Of a stretch of DNA of 46,751 bases, positions 13,958 through 22,727 are shown in pieces. Position 1 is the stretch's first letter; the number at the start of each line of letters is the position of its first letter. The notes beneath the pieces were generated by a model. The model was given only the letters and a program-made list of their open reading frames with translations, searched no databases and was not told the DNA's origin. Source of the stretch: a virus; the IMG/VR virus record IMGVR_UViG_3300046513_000276, positions 1-46,751 of that record. One strand, 5' to 3'. A program made the translations under genes and the position numbers.

Positions 13958-14263
13958 ATGAACTTTGACCCGAAGCGCTCCATGGAAAAGGAAATCTTCA
14001 CCGTTGATTTTGCGCCGCTGCTACCGGACGGCGTGACCATCCTGTCGGCGGCATGGTCCATCTCGGTCGTTGAAGGCGTCGATCCAGCTGCTCCGGCCAT
14101 GCTTATCGGTAGCGCCTCGATCAGCGGGAGCAAGGTCAACCAGATGATCGGCGGCGGCGTTGGTGACGTGCTGTATGCCCCGGTTTGCACCGCGCAGACC
14201 AGCGATGATCGGACGCTTGTGTTACCCGAGGCCGGGTTCGGCTATCTGTACGTGCCAGCCTAA
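13958..14263 (+). CDS. Putative virion protein, 101 aa
   Basis: The protein begins MNFDPKRSMEKEIFTVDFAP and has an immunoglobulin-like or beta-sandwich look (ILSAAWSISVVEGVDPAAPA, then GGGVGDVLYAPVCTAQTSDD). I associate this short type with conserved proteins in siphovirus and myovirus structural regions. It is seven bases after the LamG gene and three before the next. Function is not established. Confidence 0.55.
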   Translation: MNFDPKRSMEKEIFTVDFAPLLPDGVTILSAAWSISVVEGVDPAAPAMLIGSASISGSKVNQMIGGGVGDVLYAPVCTAQTSDDRTLVLPEAGFGYLYVPA

Positions 14264-14266
14264 CCC

Positions 14267-14938
14267 ATGTTCAAGATCGACGTCAGATCCAACATCAAGA
14301 CGCTGTCCCGCGAGTTCGATGCACTCGCACAGAAGCAAGTGCCATTTGCAACGGCCAAGGCATTGAACGCGGTCGGGAAGCGCATCCAGGGTGGCGAGGA
14401 AGACAACTTCCTCGATAAGTTCAAGAATCCGACGCCGTTTACGCGGAAGTCGGTCGGCTTCAGCCGCGCTACGAAAGCCGAGCCGACTGTGACGGTCTAC
14501 GTGAAGGACATCGCGGCCAGGTATCTGCAGCCGTACGAGGATGGTGGCAAGCACTTCCTGAACAGCCGGGCGTTGTTGAACCCGAAGGACATCAAGCTCA
14601 ACGCCTACGGTCAGCTGCCCAAGGCTACGCTCGCCAGGTTGAAGGCAAGGCCCGACATCTTCATCGGCATCGTCAAGACCAAGGCCGGCCCGGTCAACGG
14701 CGTATGGCAGCGGGTGACCGACACCAGCCGCGTCACCCTGCTGGGCGCCAACGGCAAGCGCCTGCGTGGACTGAACAAGGGGCCGACAGCCAGGCTCAAG
14801 CTCCTGATCCGCTTCGGTGACGCGTTGCCGGTCAAGCAGCGCCTGGACTTCGGCGGCACGGCAGCGAAGATCGTTGCCGTGCACATCGAGCCCGAATTCG
14901 AAGCCGCGATGGCCCAGGCCCTGGCCACGGCCAGGTAG
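14267..14938 (+). CDS. Phage morphogenesis (gp10/minor tail Z-like) protein
   Basis: The 223-residue protein resembles virion morphogenesis or tail-completion proteins. It has an N-terminal KTLSREFDALAQKQVPFATA and a basic, alpha/beta body with TPFTRKSVGFSRATKAEPTV. Such proteins usually lie after the capsid gene; here it lies before the terminase. The assignment rests on general pattern and has moderate support only. Confidence 0.55.
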   Translation: MFKIDVRSNIKTLSREFDALAQKQVPFATAKALNAVGKRIQGGEEDNFLDKFKNPTPFTRKSVGFSRATKAEPTVTVYVKDIAARYLQPYEDGGKHFLNSRALLNPKDIKLNAYGQLPKATLARLKARPDIFIGIVKTKAGPVNGVWQRVTDTSRVTLLGANGKRLRGLNKGPTARLKLLIRFGDALPVKQRLDFGGTAAKIVAVHIEPEFEAAMAQALATAR

Positions 14939-15048
14939 GCGGCCGCCGGTGGGCGGGGAGGGAATGCGCTGCGGGTCCCTCCCAGGGGTTTGTGTTCCGA
15001 GGGCATTGCGCGCCCCGGGCTCCAACTAGCTAAAAAATTTTCAAATTT
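14939..15048. other. Non-coding region before terS, candidate cos region
   Basis: A GC-rich non-coding stretch precedes the small terminase gene. It contains an 8-bp inverted repeat, GGGAGGGA (14956-14963) and TCCCTCCC (14976-14983), with a 12-base loop, then an AT-rich block (CTAAAAAATTTTCAAATTT). In lambda the cohesive end site lies immediately upstream of the small terminase gene, and the large terminase here is of the lambda GpA type. This is the best candidate for cosN, but the cut position cannot be read from sequence. Confidence 0.4.
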
Positions 15049-15049
15049 G

Positions 15050-15274
15050 GGTAACGGGGTAACGCATGACGGTCGTTTCGCAAGCCGAATACGCGCGCCT
15101 GCGCGGCGTCAGCAAGAAGACCGTCACCCAGTGGAAGCAAGAGGGAAAACTGGTCCTGGCGGAGGGCGGCGTCGACGTCGAGGCGTCGGACGCCTACCTG
15201 CAGAAATACCGGGCCGCCGGCCTCAAAGGGGGTAACGATTCGGGTAACGAGGGTAACGCGTTACCTGCGTTACC
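15050..15274. repeat. GGTAAC repeat cluster in and before terS
   Basis: GGTAAC occurs at 15050-15055, 15058-15063, 15231-15236, 15243-15248 and 15252-15257, and inverted (GTTACC) at 15260-15265 and 15269-15274. The central pair forms the perfect 14-bp palindrome GGTAACGCGTTACC (15252-15265). Spacing within the second group is 12, 9, 8 and 9. Two copies lie just upstream of the terS ATG and five lie in the codons of a protein linker. They are candidate terminase-recognition (cosB- or pac-like) sites. Confidence 0.65.
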
Positions 15275-15617
15275 TACGGCGCGCGCCGGCGAGACGACTG
15301 AGCAGGCCGTCACGCGGATCCTGATGGCCAGCGGCGCCGACATGTCGCTCGAGGAGGCGAGGCGCGTCAAGGAGAACTACCTGGCCCTGGCGGCCAAGCT
15401 CAATTACGACAAGGATGCCGGCCTGGTGGTGGAGGCCGCCCTGGTCGCGGCGGCGGTCGGGGAGGAATACGCCAAGGTGCGCACGCGCCTGCTGTCCATC
15501 CCGGCCGAGCACGCGCCCCGCATCCATCGTCTCAAGACGGTCACCGAGGTGCAGGACGTGCTGCAGGAGCTGATCACGGAAGCACTTGAGGAACTGACCA
15601 AAGATGGAGGCAGCTAA
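15066..15617 (+). CDS. terS: Terminase small subunit (Nu1-like)
   Basis: The protein has 183 residues. The N-terminal winged-helix segment (SQAEYARLRGVSKKTVTQWK) resembles lambda Nu1 and other phage DNA-binding terminases. Residues about 55-75 are a Gly/Asn/Ala linker encoded by the GGTAAC repeats, and the rest is helical, probably for oligomerisation and TerL contact. It should recognise the packaging site. It overlaps terL by 14 bases and lies directly after the candidate cos region. Confidence 0.88.
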   Translation: MTVVSQAEYARLRGVSKKTVTQWKQEGKLVLAEGGVDVEASDAYLQKYRAAGLKGGNDSGNEGNALPALPTARAGETTEQAVTRILMASGADMSLEEARRVKENYLALAAKLNYDKDAGLVVEAALVAAAVGEEYAKVRTRLLSIPAEHAPRIHRLKTVTEVQDVLQELITEALEELTKDGGS

Positions 15618-17583
15618 CCGATATGCGCACGGTTTGTCCATCTTCCGTCGCGAGCTGGCGAATGCCCGGCTCAAGAACCTGCAGCCTCCGCCCAAGCTGA
15701 CGCTGAGCCAGTGGGCCGACCGCTATGCGGTGCTGTCGAAGGAGACAAGCGCCCAGACCGGCCGGTTCCGGGCCTTCCCATATCAAAACGGCATCATGGA
15801 CGCCATCACCGACCCGACGGTCGAGATGGTGTCGGTCATCAAGTCGGCCCGGGTCGGCTACACGAAGATCCTCGACCACGTGGTCGGCTTCTACCTGCAC
15901 CAGGATCCGGCGCCGATCCTGGTGGTGCAGCCGCGCGTCGAGGATGCGGAGGACTACAGCAAGACCGAGATCGTGCCGATGCTGCGCGACACCCCGGTGC
16001 TGGCGGAGCTCGCCGGCGATGCCAAGGCCAAGGACAGCGGCCAGACCATCCTGAAGAAGGTGCTCAGGAACGGATCGAGCATCACCTTCGTGGGCGCGAA
16101 CAGCCCGGGCGGCTTCCGGCGGATCACGGCGCGCGTCATCCTGTTCGACGAGGTGGACGGCTACCCGACCGGCGGCGCCGGCGCGGAAGGCGACCAGATC
16201 TCGCTGGGCGTGAAGCGTTCGGAGACCTTCTGGAACCGCAAGATCGTCATCGGCAGCACGCCCACGGTCAAGGGCGAGTCGCGTATCGAGAAATCGTTCG
16301 AGGAGGGCGACCAGCGGCGCTACCACGTGCCGTGCCCGCACTGCGGCGAGCTGCAGGTGCTCGAGTGGGGCGGCCCGGACACCCCATACGGGATGAAGTG
16401 GGACAAGGACGAGAACGGCGTTGGCATCCCCGAATCGGTCTATTACGTCTGCAAGGTCACCGGCTGCGTCATCAAGGACGAGGACAAGCCGGACATGGTG
16501 GCCGCCGGCCGGTGGATTGCCGCCAAGCCGTTCAAGGGGCATGCCAGCTTCCACATCTGGGCCGGCTACTCGCTGTTTCCGAACGCATCCTGGCGCAACC
16601 TGGTGGCCGAGTGGTTGCGCGTCAAGGACGATCCGCTGCTGCGCCAGACGTTCATTAACCTGGTGCTGGGCGAGCCGTACGAGGACCGCGGCGACAAGGC
16701 GCTGAACGAAACGAAGCTGGCCGCACGTGGCGAGACGTGGCCGGCCGAGGTGCCGGACGGCGTGGCGGTGCTGACCGTCGGCGTCGACACACAGGACGAC
16801 CGCTTCGAGCTGGAGGTAGTCGGCTGGGGTGCCAACGAGGAATCCTGGTCGATCGCCTACGAGGTGATCGAAGGCGACATGGAAACGCCGGACCCGTGGA
16901 ATCGGCTCGACGCCTTCCTCAAGCGGGTCTGGCGCCGGGCCGACGGGCGTGGCTTCGAGATCATGGCCGCATGCCAGGACTCGGGCGGCCACCACACGCA
17001 AAAGGTCTACGACTTCGCGAAGGAGCGCCTGGGCCGGCGCGTGTGGGCGATCAAGGGCGAATCGGCGATCGGCGGCAAGCGCTCGCCGGTCTGGCCGACG
17101 AAGAAGCCGACGCGGCGCACCAAGGCCTCGTTCCGGCCGGTCATCCTGGGCGTCAACGCGGCAAAGGACTCGGTCCGATCGCGGCTTCACATCGACAAGC
17201 CGGGACCGGGCTACATGCACTTCCCGGCCGATCGCGACATCAACTACTACGCGCAGCTGACATCCGAGCGCTCGGTGCGCAAGGTGTCCGGCGGCCAGGC
17301 CTATCGGGTCTGGGAGCTGCCGGGCGGCCGGGCCAACGAGGCGCTCGACTGCCGTGTGTACGCCTACGGCGCGCTGTGCGGATTGCTGCATTTCGGCCTG
17401 AAGCTCAATAAGCGGGCCGAGGTGGTGGCGCAACCGTATGTACCGGCCGAGCCGCATCCAGCCGAGCCGGCCGCCACGGCGCCGGCGGCTGCTGTGGGAC
17501 CGGGAACAGAGAACAACGTGGTGGCGCCCCCAGCGGAGGCGCCGAAGAAGAAATCATTGGCCAGCCGGCTAGCGAGGATCTAA
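15604..17583 (+). CDS. terL: Terminase large subunit, lambda GpA family
   Basis: The protein has 659 residues, close to lambda gpA in length. Walker A is SARVGYTK (81-88), almost the same as in lambda gpA, and Walker B is ARVILFDEVDG (about 177-186). Cysteines CPHC (244-247), C283 and C288 suggest a zinc site. The nuclease motif contains Asp395 (VGVDTQDDR). It packages DNA and cuts at cos. The C-terminal 55 residues are Ala/Pro-rich and end in a basic segment (KKKSLASRLARI), a likely portal-contact region. Confidence 0.96.
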   Translation: MEAANRYAHGLSIFRRELANARLKNLQPPPKLTLSQWADRYAVLSKETSAQTGRFRAFPYQNGIMDAITDPTVEMVSVIKSARVGYTKILDHVVGFYLHQDPAPILVVQPRVEDAEDYSKTEIVPMLRDTPVLAELAGDAKAKDSGQTILKKVLRNGSSITFVGANSPGGFRRITARVILFDEVDGYPTGGAGAEGDQISLGVKRSETFWNRKIVIGSTPTVKGESRIEKSFEEGDQRRYHVPCPHCGELQVLEWGGPDTPYGMKWDKDENGVGIPESVYYVCKVTGCVIKDEDKPDMVAAGRWIAAKPFKGHASFHIWAGYSLFPNASWRNLVAEWLRVKDDPLLRQTFINLVLGEPYEDRGDKALNETKLAARGETWPAEVPDGVAVLTVGVDTQDDRFELEVVGWGANEESWSIAYEVIEGDMETPDPWNRLDAFLKRVWRRADGRGFEIMAACQDSGGHHTQKVYDFAKERLGRRVWAIKGESAIGGKRSPVWPTKKPTRRTKASFRPVILGVNAAKDSVRSRLHIDKPGPGYMHFPADRDINYYAQLTSERSVRKVSGGQAYRVWELPGGRANEALDCRVYAYGALCGLLHFGLKLNKRAEVVAQPYVPAEPHPAEPAATAPAAAVGPGTENNVVAPPAEAPKKKSLASRLARI

Positions 17584-17585
17584 TT

Positions 17586-17849
17586 TTGTCGAGCAACCAA
17601 AACACCAGCCTGTTCGCCGGGATGTCGACGGACAAGCTGCGCGCCGCGCTCGCGGAGGCGCAGCAGGCCTATCTCGACCTGTCGTCCGGGGCCAAGGGCG
17701 CGTCATACTCCTACACCCAGGGGGACGGCTCGAAGTCCGTCACCTACACCCAGACCAACATCGCGCAGCTGGCCGCGCTGATCCGCCAGCTGCAGGCCCA
17801 GCTCGGCCTGATCGGCCGGACGCGTCGCCCTGTCCGGTTCCGCATGTGA
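17586..17849 (+). CDS. Head-tail connector, gpW family
   Basis: The 87-residue protein matches gpW (YTQGDGSKSVTYTQTNIAQL followed by a leucine-rich helix). It joins head and tail after DNA packaging. It starts with TTG at 17586, two bases after the terL stop, and its stop overlaps the portal start (TGATG). Confidence 0.9.
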   Translation: MSSNQNTSLFAGMSTDKLRAALAEAQQAYLDLSSGAKGASYSYTQGDGSKSVTYTQTNIAQLAALIRQLQAQLGLIGRTRRPVRFRM

Positions 17850-19483
17850 TGGAAAGCACCGTATCCATCCTCGGCGCGGACGGCCGTCCGCTGCCGCACC
17901 GCCAGTCGCGCGTGTCCATGCTGGTCAGCGGCGGCAGCGCGCCCTACGACGCAGCCGACCGATCGAGCGACCACATGTCCAGCTGGTCGCCGTACCTGGC
18001 CTCGCCCGACGGCGAGCTCAACATGTACCGCGACACGATCGTGTCACGCGTGCGGGACCTGGTGCGCAACGATGGCTGGGCCAGCGCGGCCGTCACGCGC
18101 ACGCTGGACAACGTCATCGGTGCCGATTTCCGGCCGATGTCGAAGCCCGACTACCAGTCGCTGCGCGCGCAAACCGGCATCAAGGCGTTCGATCACGTGT
18201 GGGCCGATGAATTCGGCCAGGCGCTGGAGGCACATTACCGCTCGTGGGCCTACGATCCCGGCCGGTATTGCGACACGCAGCGCAGCCAGACCGTCCCGCA
18301 GATGATGCGCCTGGGCTTTCGCCACAAGATCGTCGACGGCGATGCCCTCGGCATCCTGCAATGGCTGCCGCAGCGCGTGGCGCCGGGCCGCGCGCGCTAC
18401 GCCACCGCATTGCAGATGGTCGACCCGGACCGGCTGTCGAATCCGCAGATGCAGTTCGACCAGGCCACGATGCGCGGCGGCGTCGAGATCGACGAGTTCG
18501 GCGCCGCCGCCTGGTACCACATCCGGCGCGCGCACCAGGGCGACTACTTCAGCGCCGCCAAGGCGATGACGTGGGACCGGATCGCCCGCGAAACCGAGTG
18601 GGGACGCCCGATCGTCGTGCACGACTTCGACGCCGACCGCGCCGGCCAGCACCGCGGCGGCGCCGGCATCCTCACGCCGGTGCTGCAGCGCCTGAAGATG
18701 CTGATCAAGTACGACGGCACCGAGCTGGACGCCGCGATCATCAACGCGATCTTCGGCGCCTACATCGAATCGCCGTTCGACTCGTCGATGGTCGAGGAAG
18801 CCCTGGGCGAAGGTGACCAGCTGGGCAGCTACCAGGGCGAGCGGGCGGAATTCCACAAGGATTCGAAGATCAAGCTCGGCGGTGTACGCATGCCCATCCT
18901 GTTCCCTGGCGAGAAGATCAACACCGTGACCGCGGCGCGCCCGAACAGCAATTTCGCCGAGTTCGAGGCCGCCATGCTGCGTAACGTTGCCGCCGGCACG
19001 GGCACGTCGACGCAGCAGATTTCGCAGAACTGGTCGGACGTGAACTACAGCTCCTACCGCGCCGCGATGCTCGAGGCCTGGAAGACCTTCGACCGGCGCC
19101 GCACCGACTATGCGGTCGGCTTCGGCCAGCAGATATTCAACGCCTTCGTCGAGGAATCGATGGAAGTGGACAAGCTGCCGCTGCCCGCCGGCGCGCCGCC
19201 CTTCATGGAATGCCGTGCGGCGTACGCCAGGGCCAAGTGGATGGGCCCGGGTCGAGGCTACACCGACCCGGTCAAGGAAAAGCAGGGTTCGATCCTGGGC
19301 ATGGACGCCGGCCTGTCCACGCTCGAGGCGGAAGCCGCCGAGCTGGCCGGCGAGGACTGGCGCGACATGCTGGACCAGCGGTCCGTCGAAGTGGCCAGGT
19401 TCAAGGAACTGGGCTTGCCGCTGCCGAAATGGGCCGCCGGCGACGACGCGGCGCAGGCCACCCAAGTAGAGGAAGCAACCTGA
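17849..19483 (+). CDS. Portal protein, lambda gpB family
   Basis: The protein has about 544 residues. Lambda-type portal signatures are present: RVRDLVRNDGWASAAVTRTL, TALQMVDPDRLSNP, GAYIESPFDSS and NWSDVNYSSYRAAMLEAWKT. Twelve copies should form the DNA entry vertex. ATG 17849 is preferred; an adjacent in-frame GTG at 17846 would add one residue. It overlaps the protease gene start by one base. Confidence 0.95.
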   Translation: MESTVSILGADGRPLPHRQSRVSMLVSGGSAPYDAADRSSDHMSSWSPYLASPDGELNMYRDTIVSRVRDLVRNDGWASAAVTRTLDNVIGADFRPMSKPDYQSLRAQTGIKAFDHVWADEFGQALEAHYRSWAYDPGRYCDTQRSQTVPQMMRLGFRHKIVDGDALGILQWLPQRVAPGRARYATALQMVDPDRLSNPQMQFDQATMRGGVEIDEFGAAAWYHIRRAHQGDYFSAAKAMTWDRIARETEWGRPIVVHDFDADRAGQHRGGAGILTPVLQRLKMLIKYDGTELDAAIINAIFGAYIESPFDSSMVEEALGEGDQLGSYQGERAEFHKDSKIKLGGVRMPILFPGEKINTVTAARPNSNFAEFEAAMLRNVAAGTGTSTQQISQNWSDVNYSSYRAAMLEAWKTFDRRRTDYAVGFGQQIFNAFVEESMEVDKLPLPAGAPPFMECRAAYARAKWMGPGRGYTDPVKEKQGSILGMDAGLSTLEAEAAELAGEDWRDMLDQRSVEVARFKELGLPLPKWAAGDDAAQATQVEEAT

Positions 19484-20349
19484 TGAGATTCGAATTTCTT
19501 GCGCAGCGCCTGTTCAACGTGCCGCTGGCTATCACACCCGGCAAGGCCGAAGTCGTGATGGCGGCGCTGGCCGAGCGCCTGGGCGTCGGCCAGATCGAGC
19601 GCTCGGCACGCGGGCCGATGGCCTACGACGACGATTGGGGGGATAACAGCGCCCCGGGTCGCAATCCCCGGCACGGCTACGAGGTGGTCGGCGGCGTGGC
19701 CATCGTCCAGGTGTGCGGCACCCTCGTGCAGAAGCTCGGTACCCTGCGCCCGTATTCCGGCATGACCGGCTACGACGGCATCCGCCAGAACTTCATGACG
19801 GCGATGGCCGATCCGGACGTGAAGGCGATCATGCTCGACATCGACAGCCCGGGCGGCGAGGTCAGCGGCTGTTTCGACCTGGTCGACGCCATCTACAAGG
19901 CGCGCGGCACCAAGCCGATCTGGTCGATCCTGAACGAGTCGGCCTACTCGGCCGCGTACGCCATCGCCAGCGCCGCCGACCGGATCGTCGTGCCGCGCAC
20001 CGGCGGCGTCGGCTCGATCGGCGTCATCTGGATGCACATGGACTGGTCCAAGGCGCTGACCTCGGCCGGCTTCAAGGTCACCTTCATCACCTACGGCGAC
20101 CTGAAGGCCGACGGCCATCCGGAGATCCCCCTGTCCGAGGACGCGCGCAAGCGCTTCCAGGACGACATCACCACGATGGGCGAGCTGTTTGTGTCGACGG
20201 TCGCCCGCAACAGGAATATCTCGGCAAAAGCAGTCCGGGATACGCAGGCCGCAACGTATTTGGGGGCCGCTGGCGTCAGCCAGGGGCTTGCGGACGAAGT
20301 CATGGCCCCTGATGCAGCGTTTCGGGCATTGCTTGCCGAAATCAATTAA
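19483..20349 (+). CDS. Head maturation protease, S49/ClpP-like (gpC type)
   Basis: The 288-residue protein carries the S49 signature: IMLDIDSPGGEVSGCFDLVD, SILNESAYSAAYAIASAADR with the catalytic Ser, and GGVGSIGVIWMHMDWSKAL with the lysine region. It processes scaffold and portal during capsid assembly, as lambda gpC does. ATG 19483 overlaps the portal stop and has GAGGAAG upstream. The scaffold gene follows separately rather than as a nested in-frame product. Confidence 0.93.
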   Translation: MRFEFLAQRLFNVPLAITPGKAEVVMAALAERLGVGQIERSARGPMAYDDDWGDNSAPGRNPRHGYEVVGGVAIVQVCGTLVQKLGTLRPYSGMTGYDGIRQNFMTAMADPDVKAIMLDIDSPGGEVSGCFDLVDAIYKARGTKPIWSILNESAYSAAYAIASAADRIVVPRTGGVGSIGVIWMHMDWSKALTSAGFKVTFITYGDLKADGHPEIPLSEDARKRFQDDITTMGELFVSTVARNRNISAKAVRDTQAATYLGAAGVSQGLADEVMAPDAAFRALLAEIN

Positions 20350-20363
20350 CCCCTGGAGAAACT

Positions 20364-20951
20364 ATGAAAATCGGAAAAATCAGTGCCGCGCTCGGCTTCG
20401 CGCACCTGCTGGGCCTGCCGGCCGCTGCCGCGCGCGCCGAAGAGGATGACAAGGACGACAAGAAGGGCCCCGGCGCCGAGGATTCGGACGACGAAGACGC
20501 CAAGCGTATGGACGATGACAAGTCGGGCGACGACAAGGACGAGAAGGGCGCCAAGGGCAAGGCCGCCAAGGACGACGAGGGCGACGAGGAAGACGAGGAA
20601 GACGAAGACAAGGACAAGGCGGAAGGCGACGAGAGCGACAAGGAAAAGGCCGCGCGCCAGTCCGAACGCGCCCGCTGCGCCGCCATCTTCGCATCGCCGG
20701 CCGCCGCCACCCGTCCCGACATGGCTGCGCACCTGGCGTTCAACACCGACATGGGCGCGAAAGCTGCGGTCGAGATGCTGGGCGCCATCGCCGCCGGCGG
20801 CGCCGCGCCGCGTGGTCTGGCCTCCCGGATGGCCGGCGTCACCATCCCCAACGTCGGCGCCTCCGCCCCGGCCGGCAAGCAGGCCACCGGAGCGGCCAGC
20901 GCCGCTTCGATGATCATCGAAGCGGGCAAGAAGCGCCGCGGCGAAGCGTAA
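20364..20951 (+). CDS. Acidic capsid scaffold-like protein
   Basis: The 195-residue protein has an extremely acidic central stretch (residues about 26-95, mostly Asp, Glu, Lys). The C-terminal region (ARCAAIFASPAAATRPDMAA, AAVEMLGAIAAGGAAP) is typical of C-terminal segments of phage S49 proteases or scaffolds. It lies between protease and decoration protein, the place of lambda Nu3. The N terminus has an Ala/Leu-rich segment that can look like a signal peptide but is probably not one. Confidence 0.75.
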   Translation: MKIGKISAALGFAHLLGLPAAAARAEEDDKDDKKGPGAEDSDDEDAKRMDDDKSGDDKDEKGAKGKAAKDDEGDEEDEEDEDKDKAEGDESDKEKAARQSERARCAAIFASPAAATRPDMAAHLAFNTDMGAKAAVEMLGAIAAGGAAPRGLASRMAGVTIPNVGASAPAGKQATGAASAASMIIEAGKKRRGEA

Positions 20952-20976
20952 CCCACCCCTTTTTCAGGAGTAAAGC

Positions 20977-21393
20977 ATGTCCCTCACCGTTACCTCGATC
21001 GGCGCCAATGCGCAGGTTCCCGGCATCGCCGCCGATGCATTCATCCCCGACCAGCTGATCGCCGGCCCGCACCAGCTGGTGACCGACACCGTCACCATCG
21101 CCTCCGGCCAAGTGATCGCGCGCGGCGCCGTGCTGGGCCAGATCACCGCGTCGGGCAAGTACGTTCTGGCGCTGAGCGCGTCGGCCGACGGCTCGCAGAC
21201 CCCGTCGGCCATCGCCGCCGACAACATCGACGCCTCCGCCGGCGACGTCCTCGGCGGAATTTACCTGGCGGGCGAGTTCAACGGCAACGCCCTGACGCTC
21301 GGTGCCGGCATCACCCTGGCTGCGGCCAAGGCGGCACTGCGGCCGCAGTCGATCTACGTCAAGACCGCGGTGTCCGCTGCGGACCCGACTTAA
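20977..21393 (+). CDS. Head decoration protein, lambda gpD family
   Basis: The 138-residue protein shows the gpD/HDPD pattern (QLIAGPHQLVTDTVTIASGQ, VLGQITASGKYVLALSASAD, DASAGDVLGGIYLAGEFNG). Trimers stabilise the expanded capsid. It has a good AGGAG site and lies between scaffold and major capsid genes. Confidence 0.92.
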   Translation: MSLTVTSIGANAQVPGIAADAFIPDQLIAGPHQLVTDTVTIASGQVIARGAVLGQITASGKYVLALSASADGSQTPSAIAADNIDASAGDVLGGIYLAGEFNGNALTLGAGITLAAAKAALRPQSIYVKTAVSAADPT

Positions 21394-21417
21394 TACCCAT
21401 TCCCCCAGGAGTAACCG

Positions 21418-22494
21418 ATGCCCGTCAATAACACCTTCGTGTACGACACCAACGCCCTGATCCAGGTCGTTCCCAACCTGAAGCGCCCGCAGAAGTTCCT
21501 GCTGGACCGCTTCTTCCCCAACATCGTCATGAGCGACACCGAGTTCGTGTCGATCGACGTCGACGTCGGCAAGCGCCGCATGTCGCCCTTCGTTTCGCCG
21601 CTGGTCGAAGGCAAGCTGGTCGAGCAGCGCCGCTACCAGACCAACCAGTTCAAGCCGGCCTACATCAAGGATAAGCGCGCGCCCGACCTGCGCAAGCCCG
21701 TGCGCCGCATGATCGGCGAGAAGATCGGCGGCGAGCTGGTGGGCGCCGAGCGCGAGGCCGCCAACCTGGAAGCCGAAATGACCGACCAGATCGATATGAT
21801 CGACCGCCGCCTCGAGTGGATGGCTGCTTCCGCGCTGGCGGCCGGCACCGTCACGATCACCGGTGAGGGCTTCCCGACCGTGCTGGTGGACTTCGGCCGC
21901 GACTCGACCCTGACCCTGGCCCTGTCCGGCGCCAACAAGTGGGACACCGCTTTCGCCGCCGTCGGCGCGAACGGCATCTTCACCCTGCCGTCGACCCACA
22001 TCGAGCAGTGGTCGCACCAGATGCTGAAGAAATCGGGCGCCGTGGCCACCGACCTGGTGTTCACCACCACGTCGTGGACCCTGTTCATGGCCGACACCAA
22101 CGTGCAGAAGTCGATCTTCTACCCGCGCGCCGGCGAGAGCAACAACATCAACATGGGCTCCCAGATCCAACGCGGCGCCCAGTACAAGGGCAAATGGGGG
22201 CAGTACGACCTGTGGGTCTACAACGACTGGTACGTCGACGACAACAACGTCGAACAGCCGATGCTGGCCGACGGCACCGTGCTGATGAGCGGCCAGGACC
22301 TGATGGGCACGCGTGCCTTCGGCCAGATCCTGGACCCGGCGTTCAACTACACGGCCCTGCCGTACGCGCCGAAGACCTGGCTGGAAAATGACCCGGCGCA
22401 GCGCTTCATCCTGATGCAGTCGTCGCCGATCGTCATTCCCTCGCGCGTGAACGCCAGCCTGTCCGCGACCGTCTGCTCGCCGGTGGTGAGCTGA
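21418..22494 (+). CDS. Major capsid protein, lambda gpE family
   Basis: The protein has 358 residues. The gpE-type features are RFFPNIVMSDTEFVSIDVDV, RMSPFVSPLVEG, the internal helical region AEREAANLEAEMTDQIDMID, and GQDLMGTRAFGQILDPAFNY near the C terminus. It forms the icosahedral shell. The upstream site is AGGAG. Confidence 0.95.
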   Translation: MPVNNTFVYDTNALIQVVPNLKRPQKFLLDRFFPNIVMSDTEFVSIDVDVGKRRMSPFVSPLVEGKLVEQRRYQTNQFKPAYIKDKRAPDLRKPVRRMIGEKIGGELVGAEREAANLEAEMTDQIDMIDRRLEWMAASALAAGTVTITGEGFPTVLVDFGRDSTLTLALSGANKWDTAFAAVGANGIFTLPSTHIEQWSHQMLKKSGAVATDLVFTTTSWTLFMADTNVQKSIFYPRAGESNNINMGSQIQRGAQYKGKWGQYDLWVYNDWYVDDNNVEQPMLADGTVLMSGQDLMGTRAFGQILDPAFNYTALPYAPKTWLENDPAQRFILMQSSPIVIPSRVNASLSATVCSPVVS

Positions 22495-22496
22495 TC

Positions 22497-22724
22497 ATGG
22501 CGGCCAAAACCATGAAGGCGGTGGTCGCGCCCCGCCGCACCGTCTGGCTCGACAACAAACCTTACGGCCCCGGCGCCGAGGTGTCGCTGCCGGTCGACGA
22601 GGTCGCGCAGCTGCGCTCGAGCGGGTTCCTTGTCGACCCTGACGCAGAGGACGTGGCCGTTGCAACCGATGGCCCGACGTTCGAAAGCGCGGATCCGGAA
22701 ACCGGCGGCGTTACCGGGGGCTGA
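22497..22724 (+). CDS. Small head-region protein, 75 aa (gpFI position)
   Basis: The protein starts two bases after the capsid stop. Its N-terminal half (TVWLDNKPYGPGAEVSLPVD) looks like a small SH3-like or MuF-neighbour fold found after capsid genes, and its C-terminal half is acidic and disordered. It occupies the place of lambda FI. No firm family. Confidence 0.65.
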   Translation: MAAKTMKAVVAPRRTVWLDNKPYGPGAEVSLPVDEVAQLRSSGFLVDPDAEDVAVATDGPTFESADPETGGVTGG

Positions 22725-22727
22725 TCC

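Noticed and set aside
15574-17457. 627-codon minus-strand ORF opposite terL
   Set aside because: The plus strand has all terminase motifs; the antisense frame has no recognisable domain and no ribosome site.
20364-20460. Signal peptide on the acidic scaffold protein
   Set aside because: The start MKIGKISAALGFAHLLGLPA resembles a signal, but gene position and the acidic body fit a capsid scaffold.
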